Assembly (NCBI RefSeq): GCF_002332255.1
Contig: NZ_NRGW01000001.1
Location: 1,426,001-1,490,000 of the forward strand
DNA from: Halomonas sp. JB37
GTDB lineage: Bacteria; Pseudomonadota; Gammaproteobacteria; Pseudomonadales; Halomonadaceae
Direction of reading: 5' to 3'
DNA length: 64,000 nucleotides
A model generated the notes under the pieces. The model made no database searches and was not told the origin of the DNA. It saw nothing but the letters and a program-made list of their open reading frames with translations. The translations under genes were made by a program, and so were the position numbers. This document shows positions 32,280 through 42,044 of this stretch, piece after piece (the first letter of the stretch is position 1; every line of letters begins with the position of its first letter).

Positions 32280-33770
32280 ATGGCTCTTTTTCGTAAGCAA
32301 GAATGGTTTTCCAATATCAAAGGCGACACGCTTTCGGGCATCGTGGTCGCTCTCGCGCTTATTCCTGAGGCAATTGCTTTTTCCATTATTGCCGGCGTCG
32401 ATCCTAAAGTGGGTCTTTACGCTTCTTTCTGTATCGCGGTGGTGATTGCATTTGCCGGCGGTCGGCCGGGGATGATTTCAGCGGCTACCGGCGCCATGGC
32501 GCTTTTAATGGTAACGCTGGTGAAAGAGCATGGGCTTGAATATCTGCTGGCGGCAACGCTGCTAACCGGCGTGCTGCAAATTGTGGCAGGCTACCTAAAG
32601 CTTGCCGATCTAATGCGCTTTGTATCGCGCTCGGTGGTCACCGGGTTCGTCAACGCGCTGGCCATTCTCATTTTTATGGCGCAGCTGCCTGAGCTGACTA
32701 ACGTGACGTGGCATGTCTACGTCATGACTGCCGCGGGCTTGGGCATTATCTATCTGTTCCCTTACTTGCCGATGATCGGCAAAGCAATCCCGTCTCCGCT
32801 GGTATGTATTGTGGTACTTACCATCGTTTATATGCTGACTGGCATGGATATTCGCAGCGTTGGTGATATGGGTGAACTGCCGGACACCTTGCCCATATTC
32901 CTGTGGCCAGACGTGCCGCTAACGCTAGACACGCTGTGGATTATTTTACCTTACGCACTAATGCTGAGCGTGGTGGGCTTATTGGAGTCGATGATGACCG
33001 CCACTATTGTCGATGATTTGACCGATACGCCAAGTAATAAAAATCGCGAGTGTAAGGGGCAAGGGCTAGCCAATATTGGTGCCGGCTTGATGGGCGGAAT
33101 GGCCGGCTGTGCGATGATTGGTCAGTCGGTGATTAACATTAAATCCGGCGGTCGGACTCGGCTGTCTACGCTGATTGCTGGCGTTGTGCTGTTAATGATG
33201 GTGGTATTTCTAGCCGACTGGGTCTCGCAAATTCCCATGGCCGCGTTAGTCGCGGTCATGATTATGGTCTCTATCGGAACCTTTAGCTGGGAATCGATTC
33301 GCGATCTTAGCAAGAATCCGATAAGCACCAATATCGTTATGCTGGCGACCGTTGCCGTTACGGTCAGTACGCATAATCTAGCTATCGGCGTATTTGTGGG
33401 CGTACTGCTGGCTGCGCTGTTCTTTGCTAATAAAGTCGGCAATATTCTGTATGTCGGTTCCAAAGAAACGAAGGTCGGCAGGTCGCGCGAGTATCAGGTC
33501 GTGGGCCAGGTGTTCTTTGCTTCTTCAGAGCGCTTTACAAATGCATTCGATCTCAAGGAAAGCATTGATAGCGTTACGATTGATCTTTCTAGAGCGCATT
33601 TTTGGGATGTGACCGCTGTGCAGGCGCTTGATCGGGTTGTCATTAAGTTTCGCCGAGAGGGTACAGACGTCGCGCTTGTTGGGTTGTCTGAAGCAAGTGC
33701 AACCGTCGTTGACCGCTATGCTATTCACAACGATCCGGTAGCCGTTGAGAAGCTGATGGGCGGCCACTAA
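32280..33770 (+). CDS. SulP-family anion transporter with STAS domain
   Basis: 496 residues from ATG 32280 (GGTGGA upstream; the frame continues 24 codons further without family similarity). N-terminal transport domain with the SulP signature around [28 protein letters not shown] split over residues 18-45, about ten to twelve spans, and a C-terminal STAS domain (about 415-490, [20 protein letters not shown]). Members carry sulfate, bicarbonate or dicarboxylates. The universal stress protein gene 18 bp downstream suggests the bicarbonate/anion SulP-Usp pairing common in marine bacteria. Substrate unproven. Confidence 0.9.
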   Translation: MALFRKQEWFSNIKGDTLSGIVVALALIPEAIAFSIIAGVDPKVGLYASFCIAVVIAFAGGRPGMISAATGAMALLMVTLVKEHGLEYLLAATLLTGVLQIVAGYLKLADLMRFVSRSVVTGFVNALAILIFMAQLPELTNVTWHVYVMTAAGLGIIYLFPYLPMIGKAIPSPLVCIVVLTIVYMLTGMDIRSVGDMGELPDTLPIFLWPDVPLTLDTLWIILPYALMLSVVGLLESMMTATIVDDLTDTPSNKNRECKGQGLANIGAGLMGGMAGCAMIGQSVINIKSGGRTRLSTLIAGVVLLMMVVFLADWVSQIPMAALVAVMIMVSIGTFSWESIRDLSKNPISTNIVMLATVAVTVSTHNLAIGVFVGVLLAALFFANKVGNILYVGSKETKVGRSREYQVVGQVFFASSERFTNAFDLKESIDSVTIDLSRAHFWDVTAVQALDRVVIKFRREGTDVALVGLSEASATVVDRYAIHNDPVAVEKLMGGH

Positions 33771-33788
33771 GCCAACAGGGAGAACACA

Positions 33789-34646
33789 ATGACTGATCAA
33801 GTAATGGCCGCCATTGACGGCTCGTCGTTTTCCGAGGGCGTTTGCGACTATGCCGTTTGGGCGAGCCAAGCGCTGGCATCGCCTTTGAACCTGCTACACG
33901 TAGTCGACAATCATTCCCCGGTGACCGGCAGCAAGGATTTCTCAGGTAATTTACATCTTGGCGACCGCGAGCGATTGCTGGAAGAGCTTTCGGCGGTTGA
34001 TGAGCAGCGCGCTAAAGTGAATCGTGAGCTGGGTCAACAAATGTTAGCGAGCGCCAAAGCGCGGGCGATTGACGGTGGCGCGGCGGAGCCCGTTACTCGG
34101 CAGTTGAACGGTACGCTGGTCGACACTCTCGTCGGCCTGGAACAAGAGATGCGCCTACTCGTGATAGGTAAATGCGGCGCAGCGGGCCATTCTGCGAGCG
34201 GGCACTTAGGCGCTAATCTGGAGCAAGTAGTGCGTGAAATGCACCGACCAATTCTGATGGTGCCGAAAACCTATCAGCGGCCCGAAAAGATATTGATGGC
34301 GTTTGACGGCAGCAAAACGGCTCGTAAGGGTATCGAGATGCTGGCGAAAAGTCCGCTATTTAACGGCATTGCCTGCCATATTTTGATTGTTGGCGCAGAC
34401 ACCGCAGAAAATCGCGCTCAGTTAACCTGGGCGCAGGCTACGCTGCGTGACGCGGGCCGTGAAGCGCAAGGGGCGATCCGCCCGGGTGAAGTGAATAAAA
34501 CCCTGCAGGGCTATGAAAAAGAGCACGGCATTGATCTGCTCGTCATGGGCGCCTACGGCCATTCACGCCTTCGACATTTGTTGATAGGCAGCACCACAAC
34601 GGCCATGCTGCGTGGCAGCCGCATTCCCATTTTAATACTGCGTTAA
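33789..34646 (+). CDS. Tandem-domain universal stress protein
   Basis: 285 residues holding two UspA folds: residues 1-150 (starting VMAAIDGSSFSEGVCDYAVW, ending GANLEQVVREMHRPILMVP) and 160-285 (ILMAFDGSKTARKGIEM, ending LLVMGAYGHSRLRHLLIGST). The second domain keeps the ATP-type GxxxxxRxxxxGS-like glycine loop. Likely regulates the SulP transporter with which it is cotranscribed, as TeaD does for the ectoine TRAP carrier in Halomonas; that analogy is inference. Confidence 0.9.
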   Translation: MTDQVMAAIDGSSFSEGVCDYAVWASQALASPLNLLHVVDNHSPVTGSKDFSGNLHLGDRERLLEELSAVDEQRAKVNRELGQQMLASAKARAIDGGAAEPVTRQLNGTLVDTLVGLEQEMRLLVIGKCGAAGHSASGHLGANLEQVVREMHRPILMVPKTYQRPEKILMAFDGSKTARKGIEMLAKSPLFNGIACHILIVGADTAENRAQLTWAQATLRDAGREAQGAIRPGEVNKTLQGYEKEHGIDLLVMGAYGHSRLRHLLIGSTTTAMLRGSRIPILILR

Positions 34647-34658
34647 AGCATTCTTTTT

Positions 34659-34692
34659 AAGCCGGCCTTCGTATGCGTTGGCTGGTTTTTTT
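34659..34692 (+). terminator. Terminator after the universal stress gene
   Basis: AAGCCGGCC pairs with GGCTGGTTT (two G-T pairs) around a 12-base loop, running into seven T. Confidence 0.8.
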
Positions 34693-34699
34693 ATGCCCG

Positions 34700-35659
34700 C
34701 TATTTGGTGTCCGGCAACAGTTTACTAGGCACCCAGCGTAGGTAGGCCACCATGCCAAACAGTTCTACCAACGATTGAAATACAATTACTACGACCGCGG
34801 CCTGCCAAGCATTAGGCAGCGACAGCGCGATAGGTAGCATGACAAAAGAGTTGCGCGTACCGAAGCTAAAGACCAGCGTTCTGGCGCTCGCGATTGGCAG
34901 TCTAAATAGGCGGCCAAGCCCTTTACCCAGCAGTGCCGCAAAGGTTAAAAAGCCTATAAAAATAAACACAACCTGCAATAGCACTGAGCTTAGTCCAATC
35001 ACCGTATTAATCTGCGAGGCCGCGATAATAAACACCACGAGCGCCAGAAGCGGCACCGGCAGCAGCCCAAGATATTGAACGGCACGTTTGGCGATAGGGT
35101 GGCGCTGGGCGATATGCCCGGTTAGCCAGGCTAGCACTAACGGTAGGAGGATAAGACCGAAAAAGGCACTGAGCAGCGGTTTAGAAAGTGCTAGCTGGAA
35201 CCACTCACGGCCTAAAAAAAGCCACAGATACGCAGGCAATGCGATCATTTGCACCAGCAGCAACAGCGGCGTGGCGGCGACCGCTTTAGCGGTATCGCCC
35301 TTGCCTATATGTGTGAAGGTAATAAACCAATCGGTGCAGGGCACCAGTAGCACCAGCAGCATGCCCGCCAGCACGGCGGGAGAGAGCGGAATCCACATCA
35401 CGATAAGGGCTAAAAAAGCGGGAATAGCAACAAAATTACCGATCATCAGCGCTGTCATAAAGCGCTTATCTTTTATACTGCGGGAAATGTGCAGCAGCGG
35501 GATTTGCGTGAAGGTGGCGTAAAGCAGTGTTCCCAGCAAGGGCCACAGCAGTGGCTCAAGGGGCCTGGCCGTGTTTGGCGTGGCGATGCCAAGTGCTAAT
35601 CCTAAGCCAATAAATAACAGATATAGCCAGGACTGGTGCCTTTCCATCTGGTCGCGCAT
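34700..35659 (-). CDS. ACR3 / bile-acid:sodium symporter-like membrane carrier (arsenite efflux type)
   Basis: 319 residues from ATG 35659, which overlaps the stop of the crcB gene before it (TAATG); the longer frame is antisense to crcB. About ten membrane spans. The ACR3-type conserved cysteine lies in LLVPCTDWFITF, and the second-half signature FSFGTRNSFVMLPIALSLP is typical of the ArsB/ACR3-bile acid superfamily. ACR3 proteins export arsenite; here coupling to two fluoride-channel genes and absence of arsR/arsC leave the cargo uncertain. Confidence 0.8.
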   Translation of the reverse strand: MRDQMERHQSWLYLLFIGLGLALGIATPNTARPLEPLLWPLLGTLLYATFTQIPLLHISRSIKDKRFMTALMIGNFVAIPAFLALIVMWIPLSPAVLAGMLLVLLVPCTDWFITFTHIGKGDTAKAVAATPLLLLVQMIALPAYLWLFLGREWFQLALSKPLLSAFFGLILLPLVLAWLTGHIAQRHPIAKRAVQYLGLLPVPLLALVVFIIAASQINTVIGLSSVLLQVVFIFIGFLTFAALLGKGLGRLFRLPIASARTLVFSFGTRNSFVMLPIALSLPNAWQAAVVVIVFQSLVELFGMVAYLRWVPSKLLPDTK

Positions 35660-36057
35660 TACGAGCGGCGCCCTTGTGATGCCATACGCTCGCCCAGTAG
35701 CGCCGCCCCGAGCCAAAGCGGAACGCTCACCGCTACATAAAGCAAGGCCAACGTAACATGGTGTGTTTGGATAAGATGAAGGGTTTCCAAACTGAACAGT
35801 GAAAAGGTTGTGAATCCGCCGCAAAAACCCGCAATAAGAAAGGGTTGCCAGCGTGCAATACGTCCATGTGAACGCCGAGTAGCGGTCGCTGCCAGCCAGC
35901 CGATTAACCAAGAACCCGCAACATTAACCACCAGTGTACCCAGCGGAAAGTAACTGCCCAAGGTGGCCAGCGCGCTGAGTGAAACAGCGTAGCGCAACGC
36001 ACAGCCAAGGCCACAGCCTAGCCCAACCGCTAAATAGCACATCAGCATGGCATTCAT
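35659..36057 (-). CDS. crcB: CrcB/Fluc fluoride channel subunit (second of pair)
   Basis: 132 residues, four membrane spans. Family motifs: ALRYAVSL, LGTLVVNVAGSWLIG and GFCGGFTTFSLFSLE, the last holding the polar track and phenylalanines that bind fluoride. It overlaps the preceding crcB by ATGA and the downstream ACR3-like gene by TAATG. Two unequal neighbouring subunits suggest a heterodimeric channel, as in Bacillus-type pairs. Lowers cytoplasmic fluoride. Confidence 0.92.
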   Translation of the reverse strand: MNAMLMCYLAVGLGCGLGCALRYAVSLSALATLGSYFPLGTLVVNVAGSWLIGWLAATATRRSHGRIARWQPFLIAGFCGGFTTFSLFSLETLHLIQTHHVTLALLYVAVSVPLWLGAALLGERMASQGRRS

Positions 36058-36446
36058 ATGCTGCCTCCGGCTAGCTGCCAGCCGACGTACACCCCGACTA
36101 ACCCCAGTAGCACTGTAGCCACAATATTAACGGCGGCTTGAGCTACGTTGCCGCGCTGCCAAAGCTCAAGCGTTTGCAGACTAAAAGAGGATACCGTGGT
36201 ATAGCCGCCCAGTACGCCGACCACTACGACCAGCCATAGCGAGTTGTCGGCTGCAGCGTCCGGCAAGCCAAGCGTGCCGAGTAGCCAGCCAGCGGCGATT
36301 GAGCCACTCAGATTGACGGCCAGTGTGCCCCATGGAAAAGCGCTGCCTAAATGCTTAGCGAGAAAGCTGGAAATAGCAAAACGCCCCATGCCGCCAACGG
36401 CACCGCCCAGTGCCACCAGCAGCATGTTTACGATTGCCTGCCCCAT
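36054..36446 (-). CDS. crcB: CrcB/Fluc fluoride channel subunit (first of pair)
   Basis: 130 residues, four spans. Motifs GGAVGGMGRFAISS, WGTLAVNLSGSIAAG and GVLGGYTTVSSFSLQTLEL. First gene of a three-gene minus-strand operon with the second Fluc subunit and an ACR3-like carrier. Its ribosome site AGGAGG lies directly at the foot of a 13-bp hairpin in the leader. No fluoride riboswitch was found upstream. Confidence 0.92.
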   Translation of the reverse strand: MGQAIVNMLLVALGGAVGGMGRFAISSFLAKHLGSAFPWGTLAVNLSGSIAAGWLLGTLGLPDAAADNSLWLVVVVGVLGGYTTVSSFSLQTLELWQRGNVAQAAVNIVATVLLGLVGVYVGWQLAGGSI

Positions 36447-36454
36447 ACTGCCTC

Positions 36455-36484
36455 CTTAGCCACCTAAACTGTTAGATGGCTAAG
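36455..36484 (-). promoter_or_regulatory. Hairpin in the crcB leader next to the ribosome-binding site
   Basis: In the transcript, CTTAGCCATCTAA pairs with TTAGGTGGCTAAG around CAGT: a 13-bp stem with one G-U pair. The 3' arm ends in AAG, which is the start of the AAGGAGG ribosome site. It could limit translation of the operon or serve as a stop for upstream transcripts. Confidence 0.7.
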
Positions 36485-36559
36485 TTTAGCATGCGCATAC
36501 CGCTATATATGCAACGGCTGATATAGAGCATGGCGCTAACGCCTGCAGGTGAAAAATAA

Positions 36560-38251
36560 CTAAGCCAATTCACGCTCAGCTTTATGAGAGGCGGCCGTAT
36601 TGGCTGGATTAGCTGCTAGATTGATACCTGAAATCAGTGCTTTCAGCGAGGCGCTGACCGTATCGCTATCTTCGGCAACGGCGCAGACCCGCTGACCATC
36701 GATATTCAGTTGTACAAAGGCAATGGCGTTAGCCTCACTGCTGGCGCCCAGCGAGTGTTCGCTGTAATCAAGAATACTCACGCTGCTACCCGAGTGGGTT
36801 TGCCACGCATCGGTGAAGGCCGACATGGCACCATTGCCTTTGCCAGAAAGGCGTAGCGGCTTGTCACCCTCGCGCAGCGTGACTTCAATGCCTTCTTGTT
36901 GGCCTTTAGAAAGGCGATAATCGCCCAGCGAGAGCGGCGCTTCCTGGGTGAATTGATTGAACATTACTTGGCGAATCATGGCGCTTGATAGCTCACTGGC
37001 GCGCTGTTCACTTTCCTGCTGCACATAGGGAGCCAAGGCCAACATCATCCAGCGTGGCAGGTTAATGCCATAATCGCGCTCAAGCAGGAACGCCATGCCG
37101 CCTTTACCTGACTGGCTGTTGACGCGAATGACCGCCTGATAATCGCGGCCAATGTCGTGAGGGTCGATGGGCAGGTAGGCCACTTGCCACGGCTCGTCGG
37201 GCTTTTGGTGCTTTAAGGATTTGCGGATCGCATCCTGATGACTGCCTGAAAAGGCGGTGTAAACCATCTCACCCACCCAGGGGTGGCGTGGGTGTATCGC
37301 AATGCCCGTACATTCGTTGACTACCTGAATGATTTCATCAGGGTTAGACAAGTCAAGCTCGGGGTCAATGCCCTGGCTGTAAAGGTTCATCGCCAGCGTG
37401 ACGATATCCATGTTGCCCGTGCGCTCGCCGTTACCCAACAGCGTGCCTTCTACACGTTCAGCACCGGCTAGCAGGGCGAGCTCGGCGGAGGCCGCTGCAC
37501 CGCCGCGGTCATTGTGGGTATGTACAGATATGATCACGCTGTCGCGACGACTGATGTTCTGGCAGAAATACTCAATCTGATCGGCATGGTGATGAGGGCC
37601 CGCCACCTCCACCGTGGTGGGAAGATTGAGAATGCACTTGTTATCAGGCGTTGGCTGCCATACATCCATTACCGCTTCGCAGATCGCCAGCGAGAAATCG
37701 ATCTCAGTGCTGGAGAAGCTTTCTGGGGTATATTCAAAACACCACTGAATATCAGGGTAGCGATCGGCATAGGTTTTAACCCACGTAGCTCCCTGAACGG
37801 CGATATCGACAATGCCCGCGCGATCCATTTCAAATACGCGTTCGCGCTGAATAGTCGAGGTCGAATTATACAGGTGAACAATGGCGCGTTTTGCGCCCAC
37901 CAGTGAAGCAAACGTCTTTTCAATTAAGTGTTCACGACACTGAACCAGTACCGCAATAGTGACATCGTCAGGAATTTGGTCTTCATCGATTAGCCAGCGC
38001 ACGAAGTCGTAGTCGGGCTGGCTAGCCGAAGGAAAACCTACCATGACCTCTTTGATGCCTACTTTTACGATCTGGTGCCAGAGGCGTTGCTTCTGCTCAA
38101 CGGTCATCGGTTCAAGCAGCGCCTGGTTCCCGTCGCGTAGATCTTCACTCACCCAAATCGGCGCATGGTCAAGATCACGATCTGGCCATTGGCGATTGAA
38201 GGCGGGAACGCGGGGGGCAGGGCGATATTTGCGATGATCGAAAGCAGACAT
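36560..38251 (-). CDS. leuA: 2-isopropylmalate synthase LeuA (long, type-2 form)
   Basis: 563 residues from ATG 38251 (AGGA 9 nt upstream; the 43 extra upstream codons lack similarity). HMGL-like TIM barrel with the substrate motif SEDLRDGNQALLEPM and metal-binding HTHNDRGGAAASAELAL, and a C-terminal leucine-sensing LeuA dimer domain (about 440-550). Condenses acetyl-CoA with 2-oxoisovalerate, the first committed step of leucine synthesis; feedback-inhibited by leucine. No leucine leader peptide is visible upstream. Divergent from an Lrp/AsnC regulator that may control it. Confidence 0.95.
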   Translation of the reverse strand: MSAFDHRKYRPAPRVPAFNRQWPDRDLDHAPIWVSEDLRDGNQALLEPMTVEQKQRLWHQIVKVGIKEVMVGFPSASQPDYDFVRWLIDEDQIPDDVTIAVLVQCREHLIEKTFASLVGAKRAIVHLYNSTSTIQRERVFEMDRAGIVDIAVQGATWVKTYADRYPDIQWCFEYTPESFSSTEIDFSLAICEAVMDVWQPTPDNKCILNLPTTVEVAGPHHHADQIEYFCQNISRRDSVIISVHTHNDRGGAAASAELALLAGAERVEGTLLGNGERTGNMDIVTLAMNLYSQGIDPELDLSNPDEIIQVVNECTGIAIHPRHPWVGEMVYTAFSGSHQDAIRKSLKHQKPDEPWQVAYLPIDPHDIGRDYQAVIRVNSQSGKGGMAFLLERDYGINLPRWMMLALAPYVQQESEQRASELSSAMIRQVMFNQFTQEAPLSLGDYRLSKGQQEGIEVTLREGDKPLRLSGKGNGAMSAFTDAWQTHSGSSVSILDYSEHSLGASSEANAIAFVQLNIDGQRVCAVAEDSDTVSASLKALISGINLAANPANTAASHKAERELA

Positions 38252-38491
38252 AGTGATCTTCCTGAAAGTAACCGTTAAATGGATATCGGCTGCGGGTAAC
38301 GTAAGCCGTTGTTCATCAGTGCTAAGCATCACGGGGGTACTGAAAAGCCGCACTGACGTCGTGACTGCTTTTGGCAGCATACACAGTGTAAATGATCTGC
38401 GCCGATAGTTTGTTGCGAAGATGTGTACGTAGAGAGGATAATTGGCAGCTTATATCTTTAAATAATGCTTATTTGGCAGGAGATGCTGGTT
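38252..38491. other. Divergent region between leuA and the Lrp-type gene
   Basis: 240 bases that must carry both promoters. No leader peptide with leucine codons, T-box or other riboswitch could be recognised. Confidence 0.4.
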
Positions 38492-38980
38492 ATGGCCGTG
38501 ACGCCGCTTGCTCTGGATCGTTTTGACCGACATATATTAAATATTGTTCAGCAGGAGGGGCGTATCAGTAATCAGGAATTAGCCGATCGTATCGGACTTT
38601 CGCCCTCGCCCTGTTTACGCCGGGTGCGTGCGCTGGAAGAAAACGGTTTGATACGCCAGTATCGCGCAGAAGTCGATGCGCGTCAGCTTGGCTACCAGCT
38701 AATGGCGCTCTTACATATTTCCATGGACCAACACACGCCTGAACGCTTTGATAACTTCGAACGCCACATCCGTGAGGTTCCTAACGTCATTGAATGTTTG
38801 ATCATTACCGGTCAAGCCGCTGACTTTCAGCTCAAGTTATTAGTGCGCGATATGGACGATTATCAGCACCTGCTGCTGCACGTGATTAACCGTATTGAGG
38901 GCGTGACGGGCGCGCATACCAGCTTTGTGTTGCGACGTGTCTTTGAGCATCGGCCGGTGCCGACGGACCATCTTGGGTAA
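38492..38980 (+). CDS. Lrp/AsnC-family transcriptional regulator
   Basis: 162 residues from ATG 38492 with GGAG 9 nt upstream. N-terminal helix-turn-helix (HILNIVQQEGRISNQELADR, SPSPCLRRVRALEENGLIR) and C-terminal RAM domain (MALLHISMDQHTPERFDNFE ...). Divergent from leuA and followed by a RidA gene 68 bp downstream. A role in leucine or branched-chain amino-acid regulation is plausible from position; the effector is unknown. Confidence 0.9.
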   Translation: MAVTPLALDRFDRHILNIVQQEGRISNQELADRIGLSPSPCLRRVRALEENGLIRQYRAEVDARQLGYQLMALLHISMDQHTPERFDNFERHIREVPNVIECLIITGQAADFQLKLLVRDMDDYQHLLLHVINRIEGVTGAHTSFVLRRVFEHRPVPTDHLG

Positions 38981-39048
38981 TAAACCATGGTCAATGACAA
39001 GCGCATCGGTTTAAACTGCTTTTTTTCAACCGGTTAGGAGTTTGCACT

Positions 39049-39405
39049 ATGACTATTCAACGTCACGATACAAAAGCCCGCATGAGCCGTGCCGTTATTC
39101 ACCAGGGTGTTGCATATCTGTGTGGCCAAGTATGTGGCCCCGAGGTTCGCAATGGCGATATTACGGCCCAAACAGAAAGCATGCTGGCGCGTGTAGACGC
39201 ACTGTTGAAAGAGATTAAGAGCAGTCGTGAGCAGCTGCTGAGCGCCACCATTTATCTAAAAGAGGGCAGTGACTTTTCCGCCATGAACGACGTGTGGGAT
39301 GCCTGGGTGCCAGAAGGTTACGCACCGGCCCGCACTTGCGTGTGCGCACCGATGCCGGCCGATGAACTGAAAGTTGAAATTACCGTTACCGTCGCTGTGA
39401 GCTGA
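39049..39405 (+). CDS. RidA/YjgF-family protein
   Basis: 118 residues. RidA features: YLCGQVCG near the start, [20 protein letters not shown], and the ligand arginine in [14 protein letters not shown]. RidA proteins hydrolyse reactive enamine/imine intermediates from PLP enzymes to keto acids, protecting enzymes such as branched-chain aminotransferase. GTTAGGAG precedes ATG. Located after the Lrp-type gene and convergent with hexR, whose stop is 20 bp away. Confidence 0.9.
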   Translation: MTIQRHDTKARMSRAVIHQGVAYLCGQVCGPEVRNGDITAQTESMLARVDALLKEIKSSREQLLSATIYLKEGSDFSAMNDVWDAWVPEGYAPARTCVCAPMPADELKVEITVTVAVS

Positions 39406-39424
39406 TAACGGCCACCGCTCACTT

Positions 39425-40288
39425 TTATTTGGCCGCTTTTTCGATTGGAAAGCGGGTGTCTCGCAGGCTGTCTTTGATTTTTTTGAGATGTGGCAAAAAG
39501 TCTTCCCCACGCCTTAACGTCACGCCGGTGGCTAGTGCGTCAATCAGCGTTAATTGAATAACCCGCGAGGTCATCGGCATGTAGTGGTCGGTGTCCTCTG
39601 GGGTAGCGACGTCCAGTGTGGCCGTGCATTCTTGAGCCAGCGGCGATTTGGGGGCCGTAATGCCAAGAACGACTGCCCCTGCTTCGCGGGCCAGGCGAGC
39701 AATGTCGACCAGTTCCCGAGTGCGTCCGGTGTAGGAAATAATCACCACCACGTCACCAGTATGGCAGGCAGCAGCCACCATGCGCTGCATGAGCACGTCT
39801 ATGTAGGCCATTACCGGCAGGTTAAAGCGGAAGAACTTGTGCTGCGCATCTTGGGCAACTGCGCCAGAAGCACCTAAACCAAAAAAATGAATTTGCTTAG
39901 CCTGGGTGAGATAGTCAACCATGCGCTCAACGGCGGTGATGTCGATCTCGCGCTGGGCTTCATCGAGCGCTGCAATCGTGGCGCCAAAAATCTTATGCGT
40001 GTACTGGGTCGCAGAGTCGCCGGGCTCGACTGCACGGGTGACATAAGGTGTACCGCCTGCAAGGCTCTGAGCGAGCTTGATTTTGAAATCGGGATAGCCT
40101 TTGGCACCAAAGTTGCGGCAAAAACGATTAACCGTAGGCTCACTGACGCTGGCTGACTGAGCTAAGCTTGCGATGCTAAGACTGGTCGCTAGCGTAGGAT
40201 CTTCAAGAATGACATTCGCGACTTTGCGCTCCGAGCGGTTGAGTTCTTCCAGTCGTTCGCGTAGGCGGTCCAGCAAGTCATGAGCCAT
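39425..40288 (-). CDS. hexR: HexR, RpiR-family regulator of hexose metabolism
   Basis: 287 residues from ATG 40288, with GGAG 7 nt upstream; upstream 51 codons of the longer frame are antisense-like. N-terminal RpiR helix-turn-helix ([40 protein letters not shown]) and C-terminal SIS domain ([35 protein letters not shown]) that binds KDPG. HexR represses Entner-Doudoroff and related sugar genes (zwf, edd, gap) in pseudomonads and relatives. Unusually the start codon lies inside the end of the REC-GGDEF-EAL gene, so hexR may share that transcript. Confidence 0.92.
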   Translation of the reverse strand: MAHDLLDRLRERLEELNRSERKVANVILEDPTLATSLSIASLAQSASVSEPTVNRFCRNFGAKGYPDFKIKLAQSLAGGTPYVTRAVEPGDSATQYTHKIFGATIAALDEAQREIDITAVERMVDYLTQAKQIHFFGLGASGAVAQDAQHKFFRFNLPVMAYIDVLMQRMVAAACHTGDVVVIISYTGRTRELVDIARLAREAGAVVLGITAPKSPLAQECTATLDVATPEDTDHYMPMTSRVIQLTLIDALATGVTLRRGEDFLPHLKKIKDSLRDTRFPIEKAAK

Positions 40289-42044
40289 TAACGGTCTCCG
40301 TGTCAGTAGTGGAAAAAGGCGGCTTCCATTCGGAACACCAGGTGACAAATTCTTTAGCAGGTAGCGGGCGGGCGTAAAAGTAACCCTGTGCGGCTTCACA
40401 GCCCATAGCACGCAAATACGCCGCTTGATCTGCCGTTTCAATGCCTTCTGCTACCACGTCGCAGCCCACGCTGTGGGCAAGCTGCGTGATAGTGCGCGCT
40501 AATAGGCGATCCTTCTCACTGGTGGCCAAGTCCATCACAAAAGCGCGATCAATTTTTAATGTTGAGAAGGGCAAGGTCTTAATGTAGGCCAGCGATGAAT
40601 ATCCCGTACCAAAGTCGTCGATAGCAACGGCAATATTGACCTCTGAGAGTTTCGAAAGCTGCGCTTTGGCGTTGTGTATGTCACTCATTAAGCCTGATTC
40701 GGTCACCTCCAGCGCGATAAAACGCTCGGGGATATCGTGTTTGGCCAGCTGCGCTAGCAGGCGCTCGGTAAAATCTTTGCGCGCCAGCTGCCTAGCCGCC
40801 ACATTGACCGCAATATGAAAATCGTCGCTTAACAGGTCGCGTGCGCGCCATGCCACTATGTACTGCATGGTTTCTTCAAGTACCCACTCGCCAATCGCGA
40901 GGATATCACCGCTGGCTTCAGCGAGCGGAATAAAGTCTGCCGGTGAAATATGACCTAGTTCAGGATGGTGCCAGCGCAATAGAGCTTCAGCCCCGATAAT
41001 TTGCTGGGTGGCTAATGCAATTTTCGGCTGAAAGAGCAGTGACATCTCGCCGCGCTGAGGGGCGCCGCGCAGCGCTTGCTGCAGGTACAAGCGGTGGCGT
41101 TGCTGGGCTTCCAGCGCTTCGCAGTAATGCTGGATAGGAGGGCAGTCTATCTGGGGTAGCGCCAGTGCGGCCATGCGTACAAGCCGCTCCGTTTTAAAGC
41201 GGGCCTGCGAACAGCTAATGCCAATACGCGCATTCAGCGGTATTAATAAGTGGTTGAAAGACTGATCATACTCAAAGCAACCCAATAGGCGTTCTGCAAG
41301 CTGTTGAAGGCACGCCGGTTCGCTACTGTTCACGATCACCAGTAGCTCGCTGCCACCCCATAAGCCTAGCTCGCTGCCTTGCTCGAGGCAGTCGGCAAGC
41401 TGGTGGCTAATATGCATCATTAGCTGGTCAGCAACACTGTAACCATGCAGCCGTACAACGTCGTCAAGCTGGTCAACGGCTACAAATAATAGCCCCGTAT
41501 CGCCCCCGCCCATTGATGCTTCTCTGAGTCGCTGAGTTAGGGCGCGGCGATTAGGGAGCTGAGTAGTAGGGTCGGTAAGCGATTGGCGGTTGAGTTCTTT
41601 GGTGCGCTTTGCGACCATCCGCTCAAGCGTTTCCGCCTGCTGGTCGCGTACTTGGTAGCGCTGTTCAAGGCTGAGCGTGTTGCGGATCCGCTGCAGTACC
41701 TCGTCGTGCTTAAGCGGCTTGGTAATAAAGTCTCGCACGCCTAGGTTTAATGCGCGATGACGCGTTTGATCGTCAATTTGAGCAGTTAACACGATTACCG
41801 GCGGCATGCGGTGGGCAAAGTGCTCGTGCAATTGATTAATCACTGCATAGCCATCCAAATGCGGCATGCGGATATCAAGTAAAATGAGATCAGGAAGCTG
41901 TTGCTGACAGTGCGCCAGTACTAGGCGTGGGTCACTGATACCATGCGTATTTTCAAAGCCATGCTCATCCAGCAGGTCAAGCAGTAGCTCAACATTAACG
42001 CTGCTGTCATCTACGATGAGTAGATGCTTATGAACGAGTGTCAT
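40278..42044 (-). CDS. Response regulator with degenerate GGDEF and intact EAL domain (c-di-GMP phosphodiesterase)
   Basis: 588 residues. Receiver domain (1-125) with phospho-acceptor about D57 in [13 protein letters not shown] and K109 region ITKPLKHDE; linker helix; GGDEF-type domain (about 155-320) in which the signature is GGSEL, so cyclase activity is unlikely; EAL domain (about 330-575) with [40 protein letters not shown] and AEGIET intact. Expected output is hydrolysis of c-di-GMP under control of phosphorylation. Overlaps the upstream hybrid kinase gene by ATGA, so the two are cognate partners. Confidence 0.93.
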   Translation of the reverse strand: MTLVHKHLLIVDDSSVNVELLLDLLDEHGFENTHGISDPRLVLAHCQQQLPDLILLDIRMPHLDGYAVINQLHEHFAHRMPPVIVLTAQIDDQTRHRALNLGVRDFITKPLKHDEVLQRIRNTLSLEQRYQVRDQQAETLERMVAKRTKELNRQSLTDPTTQLPNRRALTQRLREASMGGGDTGLLFVAVDQLDDVVRLHGYSVADQLMMHISHQLADCLEQGSELGLWGGSELLVIVNSSEPACLQQLAERLLGCFEYDQSFNHLLIPLNARIGISCSQARFKTERLVRMAALALPQIDCPPIQHYCEALEAQQRHRLYLQQALRGAPQRGEMSLLFQPKIALATQQIIGAEALLRWHHPELGHISPADFIPLAEASGDILAIGEWVLEETMQYIVAWRARDLLSDDFHIAVNVAARQLARKDFTERLLAQLAKHDIPERFIALEVTESGLMSDIHNAKAQLSKLSEVNIAVAIDDFGTGYSSLAYIKTLPFSTLKIDRAFVMDLATSEKDRLLARTITQLAHSVGCDVVAEGIETADQAAYLRAMGCEAAQGYFYARPLPAKEFVTWCSEWKPPFSTTDTETVNGS

